From assembly GCA_933207985.1 (NCBI GenBank), contig OW240915.1, positions 264,031,918-264,095,917 on the forward strand: DNA of 64,000 bases. The letters run 5' to 3'. The DNA comes from Pelobates cultripes (Eukaryota; Chordata; Amphibia; Anura; Pelobatidae). The position numbers and the translations under genes were made by a program. The notes beneath the pieces were generated by a model. It worked only from the letters and a program-made list of their open reading frames with translations. It was not told the DNA's origin and searched no databases. The first letter of the stretch is position 1. Each line of letters opens with the position of its first letter. Of the stretch, positions 43,036 to 57,012 are shown one piece after another.

Positions 43036-43395
43036 TTAAAGGGATTCTCCAGTGCCAGGAAAACAATCTGTTTTCCTGGCACTGCAGGTACCCTCTCCCT
43101 CCCACCTCCCAAACCCTGATTGCTGAAGGGGTGAAAACCCCTTCAGTCACTTACCTGAGACCCCCGCCGAAGTCCCTCGGTGGTGGTTTCGGGTCGCTAC
43201 TGCTCCTCCTCTTCATTACGTCGGCCGGTGGGCGAGACTGATCCCGCCTGCACATGCGCATTAGAGCTCTCCATAGGAAAGCATTGAAAATGGGGAATGA
43301 GCGACGCTGGAGGTTCTCACACAGTCCAGCGACACTCTAGCACAGAAAATCTGTTATGAAGCAGGAAGTGCCCTCTAGTGGCTGTCTAGTTATGT
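43036..43395 (+). mobile_element. T2-like MITE, GC-rich, right end missing
   Basis: It starts TTAAAGGGATTCTCC followed by a perfect hairpin CAGTGCCAGGAAAAC...GTTTTCCTGGCACTG. Interior shared with other MITEs: CCATAGGAAAGCATTG and CCCTCTAGTGGCTGTCT. The interior is notably more GC-rich than its surroundings. Confidence 0.65.
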
Positions 43396-46300
43396 GTGAT
43401 TACTCAGCACATTAAAATTACATTATTTTTCCATAGTACAGATAAATTGAATACAGATACAGAATATAAACATGAACAGTAAGAAGATTACATGTAAGCC
43501 TTCTACATATTTATCAACAAAAAGGTGGAACATTTTTTACGACGTCACATTCATCATTCATCATAATTATATAACCTATGAGTTACGTGCCAAAAAATAA
43601 TAATTTAACTATAGTGCACTTCTACTGACCTTTCAAACTAAACAGTCTAGCAAATGCATGAAGTACAACATTAGATAAAATATTATGATTTACTGACACG
43701 GCCTCTCAGTTAATGATATAAAATATTGAGCAGTTATTTGAAAGGTGATGTTTTTATAAAATGGATTGCAAATATGCACTGTGCCTGTTTTATTATTGGT
43801 TATGTATATGTATTAACACCTTTTAATGCATTTGTTTATTTCACAAGTGATATTTTTCCAACTATCCATAAATATATAAATACTTCAAAATAATCTCTAA
43901 ATTTAATGCCATTTAAAAAAAAAAAGTACACATATAGGTTAATTTAAGGTTAATTTAATTATGTCAATTTACTTTTCTTTTTAGCTGGGTGACAAAAATA
44001 CCCCAGAAAAAAAAAAAGATATCAGAAAGATATATACACAACTACTAGATATTGACTAGATGGTGGTTTTATAGTAAAAAAATAAAAAATTTTGGTTTAG
44101 GGGCTACTCTCTTGTGTGGTGCTGAAAGGGCAATATTTTATTTAATGAAACATTAACATGGAATTAAAAAACAAAAATGATATCAAGATTACCTATATGG
44201 CCCACTGAATGCCAACCTGTCATCCTACATCGCTTAGTTGAAGGAAAAATTTAATTTCTTTCCTCTACACACAGTCAAGAGAAAACACTGAGGTCATCTA
44301 CAAATTCAATTTTTTCTCCCCTCTGCCAATGACCCTATATGTCCTAAATATTTTACAGGAGGCTGAAGGAAATTACATACCAGATACAGGATTGGCAAAC
44401 AACCCTGACTCTACCTACCCAAAACGTGCTGAGGGATGGTGGAAAATAAAAAGCAGGTAGAGGCCAGGTAAACATCCTCTGCTATTTGTTTCACTCCTAG
44501 TGGCAAGTGGCTCTCACAGAAGACTTGATTACAATTTATTCTATTTATTTGTATTTGCTTCTTTATATATTTTTTTGCTTGAAATTGGAGAATTAAAGCC
44601 ACACACAATGAAAATGTTACACCATGTGTGGGAGCAGTTTGTCACTTCCTTGTGGTTTCTCCCGGCTAATGTGTAAACTCATCACTTATTCTGGGAAATA
44701 AAACACAATGGAATTGGCATATTGTGCTCGGCAACTAACCCCTGAGCGTTACTGGAAAAAGCACCATGTTTTGTTTTTTTCTGACTGCAATCATTTTATT
44801 TGAAATTTAGATTTTTCCACTTCCTAGTAAATACACCTCATAATTTCCAACATTCATCCCATTAAATGATACAATTTCAAGATACATTTCGACAGATAAT
44901 AATTTGTTCAAAGAGAAGTATTAGTCTATGCCCTTGAAACGGCTACAAGTAATGTCAAATGTATTCCAATAATAATTGACTTAGCTTCCCAAGATTATTA
45001 ATAGAAAATGTCATGTGTGCTTGAGGAAATCCTCTTGTTCATCATCTGTTTTTTTCCTTCATTTTTCCTCTTTTATTTACATTACACACAAGTATCTCCA
45101 CCTGAATACATCATACATCTCTTCTCCAGTTATGGCTTTTGAATTCACTGGATAATATATAGCAGTGATCTAGTTTTGCCACATCACATTGATTATATTT
45201 CAGAAGTAGAAGTGAATTGTTCACCAGGCAATTCAAGATGAAATTGAAAACCACTTTTATGTATGCGATGTGTCTAAATCTGGCTGATGCAGCGAATGGT
45301 GTAAGACATAAGTATTATTTCAGATCAGGGAGTAAGGGGGAACCTACTCTGCAAATAAAGCTGTGCTGTATGAAATCAGATCTGTAAATTCAGCTCTTGA
45401 CATGTAATATGAATATAGAAGTGCACTTGTAACATAATTACAGATTTATTTTCAAAACATCATAATACCCTTCTTCTACATTTGTAAATTCCTGTTAAAA
45501 CCCATCTCACCTTTTGCTTATTAATAGGTTATTTTGACATTATTTCTGATTCCCAGTGTTCATTATTTAATGGGAAAAAAAATAATTATGGCATCTGTAA
45601 ATATGTCAACATGTTGATAGACAGATCAATTTATAATTGTATATAACCTATGATCCCTTGGTGCAAAGTGAGCATTCTGTAGGTAGAAAAAACAAACAAA
45701 TTCTCTATCCTGATCCAGTAATCTACTGGTGAATCATAGATTTTGATTCAGAGTAACGTTAGGGGTTAGAAAATTGTAATGAATTTCCCAAGATTCCATC
45801 CTCCTTAATGACAGGGAGTTATATTCAACTCTTGGTTCCTAGTGAAGCATGTTTTAAACTGATTTAATTTTGGAAACTACAATAGTCTTAATTAAGGATG
45901 CAGCTACAGTTTGCTTGCCTTGTACTTAAGGACACATGCAATTTTGCATATTGCCATCTATTTTGCCATCATTTACTGCACCAACACTTAATATTTACAG
46001 GGTTTTTTAAAGTACAAATAAAAGGCTTTAGAATTTGTAATTATTATAAAAATATATTTTTTTTTTAAATGCCCACATGTTCCCCAGTTTTAGGAATAAT
46101 AATGTGTATATTATGAGCAGCTAAAGAAAAATAAATTCAGTTATTTTTCCTGATTTACAGAATACATCATATGTCCAGGATTTCAGCTTATTACTGGTAG
46201 TTACAGGTCACAAAATGCAAGTGATAAAATATAATTTCAATGAATAAGGACTGTAGAAGGTTTTATGTTTGTCCTTAGTTTAACAGTCATCACAGAAAAC

Positions 46301-46435
46301 AAAATTGGCACAAAAGAGTTTATATTTATAGTATATAAAGAAGACATTACAGGGTATTTTACCTAATTGTATTTTTTACATCACCAAATAACTAGATATT
46401 TTAAAATATCTGTTAAAAAATATATATTTTTTAAT
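43396..46435. other. Unique AT-rich sequence, TE-poor
   Basis: No gene, RNA or repeat recognised apart from homopolymer tracts. Short frames lack any domain signature. Confidence 0.4.
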
Positions 46436-46439
46436 ATAC

Positions 46440-47350
46440 ACACATATAAATTAAATGGATATTTCAAAAACCTGATGTGTGCTATTCATGTACAAAAAAA
46501 AAAATAAGTGTGTTTATATTTCTTGAGTACAACAATACCTCCAATGTATGCCTTTTTGGGGCATTGTAGCAGTTAGACTGTTTAAATTACCCCACAAAGG
46601 CCTACAATTTGTATTAGTAGGAAATTCAGGGTATCTCATATGGTGTATGTATATTGTGTCCTTTTGTGCCACCATTGTTTTCACTAGATGTCATGATTAC
46701 GGAAATGTTTTTTCAATTTTTACATACACATTACATTTTTGCGGTTTTGTAAATCTGATATGTGCTACTATGATCACACTTTCCAAAATATGGTAAGCTA
46801 CTTCTCCTAAGTAAAACAACACCCTCGATGCACTAATTTGCCACTATCTTAGAAGCCAAAGTTCCACATAAGAAGCCTATTTCAATTTTTACAGTTAGAA
46901 TTTTGATATACAGATTTGATGGGTCTATTCTTCATTTTGGAGCATTTTAGCAGTTTGACAGTTCGAATTATCCCCAAAATGCATACCATTGCACATTTTT
47001 TACATGCATATTGCAATTTATAGGTCTATTTTGTAAACATGATGTATGCTACTGTAATAAAAATAACTAAACTGTGCTCAGGTATATCTCCTGAGAACAG
47101 AATAACGGAATGTGCATACCTTTAACTTTTAGTTAATATACAGGGCTGAATTAATAACTTCCCCACTGCAGGTTATCAAAAACTACAAAGGGAAGATGTG
47201 CCTATGCTGCATTTTGGGACATTTTAGTAACTTACCAATTTAAACTACTCCTTTAAATGCACACCATTTGCAAATGTGGATACCATGAGGACTCTCGCAT
47301 GATTTATTTTAAGATTTATTGAGGTGCCATTTTGTACCAAAAGAAACACA
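46440..47350 (+). repeat. Diverged tandem repeat, about three units of roughly 280 bp
   Basis: Three landmarks recur in the same order. TGATGTGTGCTATTCATG, TGATATGTGCTACTATGATC and TGATGTATGCTACTGTAAT lie near 46472, 46756 and 47040. Next come CTTGAGTACAACAATACC, TCCTAAGTAAAACAACACCC and TCCTGAGAACAGAATAACGG. Then TTTTTGGGGCATTGTAGCAG, ATTTTGGAGCATTTTAGCAG and ATTTTGGGACATTTTAGTAA. Divergence between units is high, so this is an old array. Confidence 0.75.
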
Positions 47351-48236
47351 TTTCTCTTTTGAATTTCCATTACATTGGCATGTTTATAGCCAATCTAAGT
47401 GCTGGCCTGCATTTGTGTAGAAGATGAGTAAATTGTCAGCTATAACTTCTCAATTTACTAATTTTTTAATTTGGTTTAATGTCAATACTTGAAATTCCAG
47501 GGGAAACGTACAATGTACAGTGCGGTTGTGTTGCTATTATCTAAAAAGATAGCATGATTTCAATCTGAGAGTAACAGGCGTGTAAGCCGTAACCGTATTT
47601 TAAACATTAATGAAGAACTTTATGGACCATAAAAGCATAACCAGCAGTCAGCAGGAATTTCTAAAGGCAATGTCTTCTTGTATGAGGAAATTAAAAACAA
47701 CTGACATGAAGAAAATGTAGGGAATATGATCTATTTGTATTTTGCAAAAATATCTGACAGTGCCATATAAAGGTTAGAACATATCAGCAATAAAGGGTTT
47801 TAAAAATGCTTAGAATGTCTGCTTATTAATAGAATAATGAGATGTACAGATGAACTTTTTACAAACTCGACAAGACTAGACAAGTGTTATAAGTAAACTT
47901 ATGCTCAAGGTTCAGTTTATGGCCACACCTTTTCAGCTTGTTTATATATGGATATTTGAAAAGGGTCACAGAAGCAGTGTCTGATCTTTTCCTGCACATG
48001 TGGAACTCTTGAGGGTTCAATTGGTTCATCCGCACTTGGGCCCAAAGGTTTAAGGTGGCATGAATCTATTGGCTCCATCCAATGGTAACCTGTCAAATGT
48101 TTTAAGACAGTTTAACATTTACAAGGCTCTGTCAGGAGCCTGAGCCCTTCCTGATTGCATAGATATGCTAAAGCGAACGTTCATACTCACATATTGACAA
48201 CTTGCAACAAGTTGTAAAATTTTTCATTTGAGAGCT
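47351..48236. other. Unique sequence
   Basis: Nothing recognised before the possible LTR. Confidence 0.4.
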
Positions 48237-49190
48237 GTTGTCAGGACACTATCCTGACAACCAAGGATTATGTTTCTTTTATTTCTGTTTCTTTAAAACA
48301 AGTTCTAGTTTCCCATCATTAGTGGCCTCCCTAACCACTAGAACTGAACTTACCTTCATCATCCTCACCTGCCTGGACTAATTACAAATCCTACAAAAGG
48401 CTACACCCTGCTCAATACAGGGCCTTTACAATGAAGTGGGTGGTAAACCAGAAAGACTTATGTTCCTGGCTCCTATAATCATATCTAGTGACTCACCTTC
48501 TTATTGAAAACCAACCTGATCTACGTTATTATCCTTTTCTTACCAGCCTACTTTATTCCAACCTGGACTACTCTCCAACTTCAGCTTTATTACCAACCTG
48601 CTCCATCCCAACCTGAACTACGCTACTAACCTGCTTTATACATCCCTGATCTACACAACCAACCTGCTCTATACCAACTTGCATAACACCAACCTTGACT
48701 TCATTATTAATATTGCAAGGTGTTATTTACCTGTTTTATCAGTGCTCCTTCCAACAGGGGGCTGATTTACTAACTGCTATTTTACCTGTAATTCTGAAAC
48801 CTTACTGTTCTGTTCTATTTTACTTGTATTTCTATATACCCTATACTTTCAACTAACTACTTATATCCTGTTTATAATCCTATCTGGGGCATATTGCCTA
48901 AACCTCCATTTCAATTTTTTTACCTTCTACCTATAATTTTGTTTATAGGTTCTATCTTTCTACCTTTGCCTATATTTCCATTTATATGTTCACCTTCTTT
49001 CCATTACTTATAATTTTGTTTATAGGTTCTCCTATTTTTCCTTCTCCCTATAATCTCATTTATAGGATTTCCTGTCAATTTACTATGTCTAAACTCCCTA
49101 ATAAAGAACCTAATGTTAACTCTGGCCAAAGTCTATTATCTGACCTGCTCAAGACCATGACAGCTGTAAACGTTTTGAAAATGTAATAGT
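48237..49190 (+). mobile_element. Possible LTR-retrotransposon remnant (5' LTR and leader)
   Basis: TTGTCAGGACACTATCCTGACA at the left has the TG start and inner palindrome of many frog LTRs. ACAAAAGGC could be a degraded TATA box. A run of CCAACCTG-type phrases (48510-48690) and TTTATAGGTTCTCC-like repeats (48940-49070) follows. A short frame beginning MSKLPNKEPNVNSGQSLLSD (49087-49186) could be a gag start. No pol, PBS or second LTR is seen, so the call is weak. Confidence 0.35.
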
Positions 49191-52100
49191 ACCAGAGTGC
49201 TCATGGTAACATAACCACTATAGTGCCATTGTCATGGTGTTTAGGTATCCATTTAGGTGCATTGAAAAAAGTTGGATGGGGCAATCCAATTCTTGCAGTA
49301 GAGCTCTATTTTCATTAGTTCTGCTGCTCTGCCTAAGATATTGTCCTGTATGATGTAGAATTTATCATCTTCTCATCACCTCTTAACTTTCATACTTAAG
49401 TGGCGTTCAGTAGCTTGGATTGTGCTCTTGTATCAAATGATAAAATTGATTCCTGCCATTTCCTAAACAGATACATTTACTAAAGAATTTCATCAGTTGT
49501 AATTTTTTTTTTTCGTGTGTGACTTTTAACCAGACCATGGGTTTTGCATAAATAATGAATGGTACGTCATTCTTGCAAATGTGTGTGAGTTTGAAAGCCC
49601 ATTTGTGTTGCCACCCAAACTGACTGCGGCTAACTTCTTACATGTGGATTTGGTGCTTGTTCCTCTCCTGGCTATTGCCAACCCAATTGTTCTTCATCTC
49701 ATAAGCATTTATAGTTTTCACTTTGGTAAATAAACCTATCAGTGAATTAAAATTTTAGACCGTAGTGGCTTAAGTGGAAGCATAGCTGTTATTGAGAGTT
49801 TTAAAGTTTGGCTATTATGACCTTAAATTTGAAATTCACTTTGAATTCCTGACATTTCTCACTATTGTGACCAACCCAGATAGTGACTTGCAAGTGCTAA
49901 GCTCTTATGGAGAGAGAAGAGATATTAAAGCAGATAAGAAGATACATGCAAACCATGCATGTCATAAATGAAACTAAACATGTAACTATATACATAGAAT
50001 ATAGACATATTTTTCTTTCCGTAGCTTGGTAATTTTTTATTGTATTTGAATATACTGTTCTATATGTAACTATAATCTTATTTGAAAAAAAAACAAAAAA
50101 AAAACACACGTTTGCAATAAATTGTACACTCGAGCAGCACATGGTGCAGTTTATTTTCTAAATACTTAATTGTAGAATTAAAATCTGAAGGAATAAAAGC
50201 AACAACAAAAAAATGCTGATTTAGAAAAAGTCCACAATTCAGTTATAGCCACAGCTTTCAATTTTGCCATTCATATTTTAATTTGCTACAATCCAGAATT
50301 TAGTGATTAACCCAGAGTAAAAAGATCTTGTAAAATAATCTGTTTTACCTGAAAACACATATTTAAATTATCTGTTAAGAAGTGGGTTATAGATATTAAC
50401 CAAATTTAAATAAAATATATTTAAATAAGTAATAGATGGGTTAAGGCTGAAACAACTCTGCCTAAATCTAATCTCAAATCAGACTTGAACTACTACTGGA
50501 CTTGGTACATTAACCAACTGAGCTGTTTTGCAAGATATTAAATGCGTAACATTTTGGATCAATGGAACACCATTCCGTCACTCTTCATAATCAATAATTA
50601 TTGTTTTGACTTTACTTGTTTTTACCTACATTTAAGCACTGTTTTATTTACAGAAAATATTACATAAATCAGAACGAAACATTTAGATATTTTGATCTTT
50701 AGAAATGTTACTTGGCATTAATGAGTCAGTGTATTCGCTTACTATGATGTGCACACATGATATGTAATTAAAATCTCCATTCACATTCCTACAGGGTTGT
50801 CAATCAGAAGAAAAATCTTTTTGACAACGTGCACTGAACCATGTAGGCTCACCATTGAACAAGAACTGAAACAGTAACAGCTTTTGTTATTGCAAAAAAA
50901 AACCTTATTTTCAGCTAGATTGGGCTCAGTTACAATTAAATCATAATGTTTTAAATTATACGATTCTTAATTAATAATTAAAATGTAAAGAAATAAAAGA
51001 CCTTTCTCCTTGAGTCATCCATGCTATATAAATTATAAATTATAAAAAGTGTAGATTAATGTCCCATATTCTAATGTAGAAACAACATGTGTAGGATAAA
51101 ACGCTAGTAATTAACATCTTGGTGATGGATTTGGATTCTAATCAAATTTGATGACAAAGAGTATAAATTAGAGTCCTGCCAAGTCAAACCATTAAAGTGT
51201 TAATTATATGAACCTCTAGCACTGATATTAAAAATAAACATATATATGGTTCTCAGTAAAACATGAACATTTTTAGATATTTCTATTTCATCTTATTGGA
51301 TTTAAGAAACTATTTAACCTTTCACATATATAACAGTGAACAGTCTTCTCCTGAAGAGTCATCGAAAAGTTAGAAACTGAATACAATCAGACAAAAAAAT
51401 CTCATGGTTTTCTCAGTCAAAAGCACTACACTCCATATTGCCAGTTCTTATCATCAAAACCAGATTTGGACATCTAAACTCCAGAGAAAATGCCCTAAAA
51501 AGCATAGGGTGAGCATATGCACACATTGCACTCATTACCTTACTGAGAGAGCTGCTTGCCCCAGCTTTGGTCGATGTTTGCCATTAAGCATCATTCATAT
51601 TAAGCACAGCATCACTGTCATACTTCTCTTTCCTGCTTCATCGAAGTCCTTCTTCAGTTCACACCAATGGGGTGAAGTATCATCATGATCTCCAACCACC
51701 TTATCCATGGCATGAAATATTTGGAGTGGGAGCTCTCCGTAAGGCTTCCTTCACGGAGCCATGTTTTTTTGTCTAGTATATTTTCTGTTTGGTTTTTAAT
51801 ACTGTACATGTCTTTTAATTGTTTTGTGAGACTTGTGACTTCTCACTTATTTTTTACTTAAATGTTATTAACATTGGTTATTGTAATAGTAAAATCCTTA
51901 TAGTGCATCATAGCGCAGCTCACCTTTTACATAAAGCATTATATCCACAGGCATGTTTCCATAAGGGTGGACAATTTGTCCCAGTAGATTTTCCCCTGGT
52001 GTTCAAATAATGGAGCATGTTAGAATTAAGGAGTAGTGGTCTGTACCTAGGTTTGTGCAGACCTCTCTGCTGTGCTTCCACGTGGTTCTAATGTGGATTC

Positions 52101-54979
52101 CTGAAGCAAAATGTCAAGATGTAAAAGGACTAGAGAGGGCTATCACACTTACCACCTCTGCCTTTAAAAAAAAAAAAAATAATTGAAGATCTCAATACAC
52201 AAACCTCTATGCTTATGTAATTTCATGAGACTTGTGCCCTGCTCTATACGTGACTGTGATATCAAACCTGACATAGCTGGGGTTGTCATATAACAACATG
52301 TAGACCCATTGTTGACAGTGTCAACAATAGTCCAACATTTGCTGGATATATTTATGATGGCATCCTCAGAGTTTTACATATATTGTTGCAAAGGAAGAAC
52401 AAGAAGGTTATATGAATTATAATTAGAGATGTCATTTAAAATATATTAGCATAATTAATCCTTTATATGGGAATACCATAGATGGATTTCATATGCATAG
52501 TTATTTAGCAAACATTATGAGAAGTCTTATTATGTAATCAGATTAAGCATCCATAAAAAAGCATTAAAGGGAATCAGTAGTTGTCAGATCATTTTTGTAA
52601 TATTTCAAGCATTAGATAGAGGGTGTAATTTAAAACAAATGTGTTCATAATTCAATATATTTAGATATTTGCCTGTACAGTTACTGAACCTCGTAAGTGA
52701 AGAACGAGCAGATGCATCCTGACTATTAGCAGTCGTGACAAATTGCCTTGCTAATGAATGCTACACACTGAAAGTGCCATAACTGATTAAACTACCATCT
52801 TCCACAATTAGATACAGAAAGACTTGGGAACTCCAGCAGTGGACAGCTATAATGTAGTGCCAAAGGCCTTCAGGGCACAGTGTGGCATTTAGAAGAAAAA
52901 CACACTATAAATTCTACCTCAATGCATTCATGCAGACCAAAGATTTCTACATATAGTGATTCTGCCACAGTTGGAAGCATTCTACAATTGTTAAAGCTTG
53001 TTATCAAAAACCTATTGGTATCAATTTCCCTAATAGGTTTAAATAAAATAAAGAAACCAAAAAAAAAATGAAAATCATAATAAATTCCAGATACCAACAT
53101 CTAGAATTTCTGGAAAAATTATGCACCAATTTTTGTAACTCACTCTTGCAAACTACTGGAATTATTGTTTTCAATATCTTTCTTAAGCTACGCATTTCAC
53201 ATCAAATCTTCTGTCAATCTCATTGTGCAAAACTGGCAACAGACCAGATTTAAAGTGCTCTTATTCATTTGCTGACCAATATACCAACATCAGTCTAGTT
53301 CACTTTAGCCTGAATAGTAACAATGTGAATGTCAGATGGAGAACAAATCTGCTGCTTTGCAATGAGTAACACACTAGTTCTGAAGGACAATAAGTTAAAA
53401 GGACACAGTTTGCAGAGAGTGACCGCCCATCTATTAGTGTATTATAGAGATAACTAATTCATAAAATGATGCACAAAATAAACTAAAATAACAAAATGAA
53501 GAAAATACCTGTAACTTTCTAAAATTGCAGCATTAGCACATATACATACAGCAGTCAGCAGTTCCTCCCCTGACCAAAAAGCAGCCAGCAAGTGTTATGG
53601 GATATGTAGTTTAGCCTTAGCTGTAGTTCCACTCATCACAGGAGCTTTCAGCTGTTTGCACACTTTGGTTCACAGTTTTGTGAATGGGGCTGTGTGCAGT
53701 GATCTTCTGCCTTACCCACTCATGAATGCATACTGCTATGGCTCTGTCCCTCTACAGAGGCAGAGAGGGGAAAGACATATAATCAATTTATGCATTCTGT
53801 ATGCAAATGCAGCGCACACACATGTTTTACGAAGATTGGATAGCAAAAGATAAGGTAAACTTTTGACTTGGATGTCATTGCTAGATTGGGCAGTCTTTAA
53901 ACAGTAAAAACTACTATAGACATTGAGACAAGGATCAGGGTACTCTGCACTGTAACCTTTGCAATGATGAAAAGTTGTTGTGATGTTTGTGTGACCCTTT
54001 AAAAAAAAAAAAAAAGATTGATAATAATAGTTAAGCTTACCCATGTCCAATAAAACATACACTGGTACACTGGATTCGATCAAGATAACACCTTGGTAAT
54101 GTTTTCCTGTAACAATACTTTTTTTTTTTTAAGTATTGCTTCCGCATAAACAGACAGCTACTGAAATGCTTACTACTTCAAAAATGAAATTGCTTTTCAG
54201 AGATGCCCTCCCTCTCTCTGCCATCCACTGTTATATCTCTCAATAGAAATAGTATTGGACTTAAAGGAAAGCGATTGTGTCACATTCAAGATCATGACGT
54301 GTTCGACAAGAGAACAATCTACATACATTGGCTCTTGTGCTAAACACTGGATGTAACACACGGCTTTCATTCCATTAATTTCAATGAATATTATATATTC
54401 ATCCTTAAAGTTAAAGGTCTAACAATCAGCCAGTTGTTAAACAAATAATGGCATCAATCTTTCCATGGTGCTCTAATAATTAAAATTGGCAATAAGAAAG
54501 TATATATTTTCTTTGTTTGCAGAGTTGTGGATGCTTGGAGTTGTCTTTTGGCATACATACTAGAGGTTAAAATGGTGAAAGAAAGTTTTGATGGATACAC
54601 TACTATGCTCAGCATCAAACACACATGACTAAAGTCTGTGCATTTACACATGTCCCTAGATTACGTACTTCCCAGCAGGTATGAAATCAGTACAGAAGGA
54701 GGCAGGACTAAAGTATAGTCAGAACAGTGGCACAAATACATCATTGGTCAGAGATACTGACAAGGCAAACATCGAGGGTTGCCCATAATAAGAGCACTGA
54801 AAATCTCCTGCTGAGTAGCACAATAGTTTTGAAGGTTAAGGACATAGTGTAAAGAAAGTGACCCAACAATTTTGTTCTTTTATGGGCAGAAGCAGGGCAC
54901 TAGAGGAAATAAGGATTGAGAGGAAATACTTAGTCTGGAAGGAGTTGACTTACATTTTTTCCAAAGTCTATGTTAGTAT
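49191..54979. other. TE-poor AT-rich sequence with a few repeat fragments
   Basis: Only fragments are visible: a T2-like piece (CCACTATAGTGCCATTGTCA) near 49210, half foldback MITEs at 49800-49885 and 50208-50320, and a piece of a common frog repeat (TTATGGGATATGTAGTTTAG) near 53598. No host gene is recognised. Confidence 0.4.
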
Positions 54980-55439
54980 CAGGGCCATCTTTCCGCATGG
55001 GCCCACTGGGCAGTTGCCCAGGGGCCCCACAAGCATAAGGGCCCCACAGATCATTTGATCTCCCCTGCTGGCCCACAGAGAGCCGTCCCTGCATACTTGT
55101 TTTGGGCCTTCTCGGGCCAGTTGGGAGATCAAAGAAGGAGGCCAGGAGGGAGAGAGGACCTGGGAGGCAGTTCCTCCTGCGAGCATGCTGGTCTGATCGT
55201 TGCCGCGGCAATGCTGCGATACAGCATTCTGCTCGCGGGAGGAGTGAAGATAGCCTGCAGCCAGAGGTGCGTGCATATTTAGTAGTCTGTATGAATGTAT
55301 TGCATTTGTTGGAGGTACTAATAAATATAAGCTTAATTTTATCGATAATTTACATTTTGTTTTCTGTGACTGGTTGTGTAAGCAGGGCTCCAGTGCACTG
55401 CTTTGCCCGGGGGCCCATAATGTTGTTAAGATGGCACCG
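54980..55439. mobile_element. hAT-type non-autonomous DNA transposon
   Basis: The left end CAGGGCCATC and the right end (reverse complement CGGTGCCATC) match at 8 of 10 positions. Further in, ATGGGCCCACTGGGCA pairs with the complement of TTTGCCCGGGGGCCCAT. Flanks GTTAGTAT and GTTACTAA form an imperfect 8-bp duplication, as expected for hAT. The 460-bp interior has overlapping frames on both strands but no transposase motif. Confidence 0.65.
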
Positions 55440-56935
55440 GTTACTAATGTATTGCACATGATTTATCCCAGTGACAGAAAAAACTGCAAGATCATCATTC
55501 TACATAGCCACACCAGCAGTAGCTCAAATACAATATATGCACATTTTTCTTTGAGATGAAAATGATCTTCTAGCATTAATATTAAAGATGTTGTGATGCA
55601 TTTTCTATATTTGATAGCTAATTACAAATCCAGCCAATGAAATCTGTGGCTTGTGAGAGACTCAATATAGCTACCACATCCCCAGCATCAAAATTAGTCT
55701 GTAATTAGCGCTAAAAACAGATTATAAACGTATTTTAACATAATTATTTGCATTCTTCAATTTCCTGGATTTAGCAATCACATTCATTGAGAGAAGCACT
55801 CTTTTATATACAATATATAGTATGGTAATGTTTTCTAATTTCAGTTGCATGAGATCTAGATAATATTTTCATTGCCACATATTCATTCACTTCTACTTTG
55901 AGTGTTTGGTTTCAATATAGTAATGGATACAATGAAAAGAATTTGAGTGGTGTTGTCACTTTAAGGTGATGACCTTAGCTGTGTTTATTAGTGGTACCAT
56001 AATGTATTATTAACACACAGCAGCTGTACCTGAATGTCAACTGTGACTATTATAGCCTTTTATGGGCATCGGGGGAGTGAAAGAGGATGCTTTTATTAGC
56101 CAGCAGTCATGATTAACACATTATGCGGAGTTTACAATGCATTTTTTATTATTAGAATATAATTTTGTAATGGAAAATTGTAAACATTCATTTAATTTCC
56201 AGTGTACAAATATCCCACTAAAAATTCAGGGTCCATATCACCTGCTCATTGATTAGTAATAAAAAAAAAGTTACTTAGGATTAAACAAGAACTGAGCTGT
56301 GTTGGTGATAATGAATGTTATTCTTATGTTAATGCGATCATAATGGGCTAATACTAAACTAAACTCATTTATTTTCAGGAAAACAAAAATACCAAAAAAA
56401 ACAAAACTGTTTATTTTACCTCCTTTCACAATTAAAGCACCAACCAGCTCTGGAAAAAAAATTTATTGCAATAAAATTCAAGAATTAAGGTTGTAAAAGC
56501 AACAGCATGATTTACTTCAAAAGCCTGGATCTGGCAAAGAAAAGATTATCCCATTAGCCTTAGCAACTGAACACACAACTGAAAAGTCCATTATGAGTAG
56601 TCTTTTATGCTCCAGTAGAATGTCATTAACATAAAATAAATCATTAGCTTTGATATTAAGCTTCTACTGTGAAGAGGTTTTATTAATAATGGTCATGACT
56701 GCATCTGTCATATGGTGATATATATTCTTTTTGGAAAGAGAATGTCATCATTTTGCATTCATGATTTTTCAGGAGTGAAACCAGATCAAAATTTTATATG
56801 ATTTAAGTAATAAAAAAAATGTCTATCTTATGGTAAAGTGTGTGTTATGGAAAACAAGGACATTTAAGGGTTTTCAAGGCATATACCAAGAGACTGAAGG
56901 TCAGTGGTTTATAATAGTCTATAGAACCCTAAAAA
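55440..56935. other. Unique AT-rich sequence
   Basis: No repeat or gene recognised. Several short blocks with homeodomain-like TAATTA cores (for example CTGTAATTAGCGCTAAAAAC near 55700) make it a candidate for conserved non-coding DNA, which cannot be tested from one sequence. Confidence 0.3.
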
Positions 56936-56944
56936 TAGCATTAT

Positions 56945-57012
56945 TTTCTTCTTATTATTATTTTATTATTTATATAGCGCCAACAAATTCCATAGCGCTG
57001 TACAATGGGACT
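56945..57012 (-). mobile_element. L2 3'-end fragment
   Basis: TTATTATTATTTTATTATTT, TATATAGCGCCAACAAATTC and CATAGCGCTGTACAATGGG are the reverse complement of the L2 tail and terminal UTR found at 8.95 kb and elsewhere. Confidence 0.8.

Noticed and set aside
54930..55461. Four overlapping frames of 75-163 residues in the hAT element
   Set aside because: High local GC lowers stop frequency. No transposase motif is seen and the frames are on both strands.
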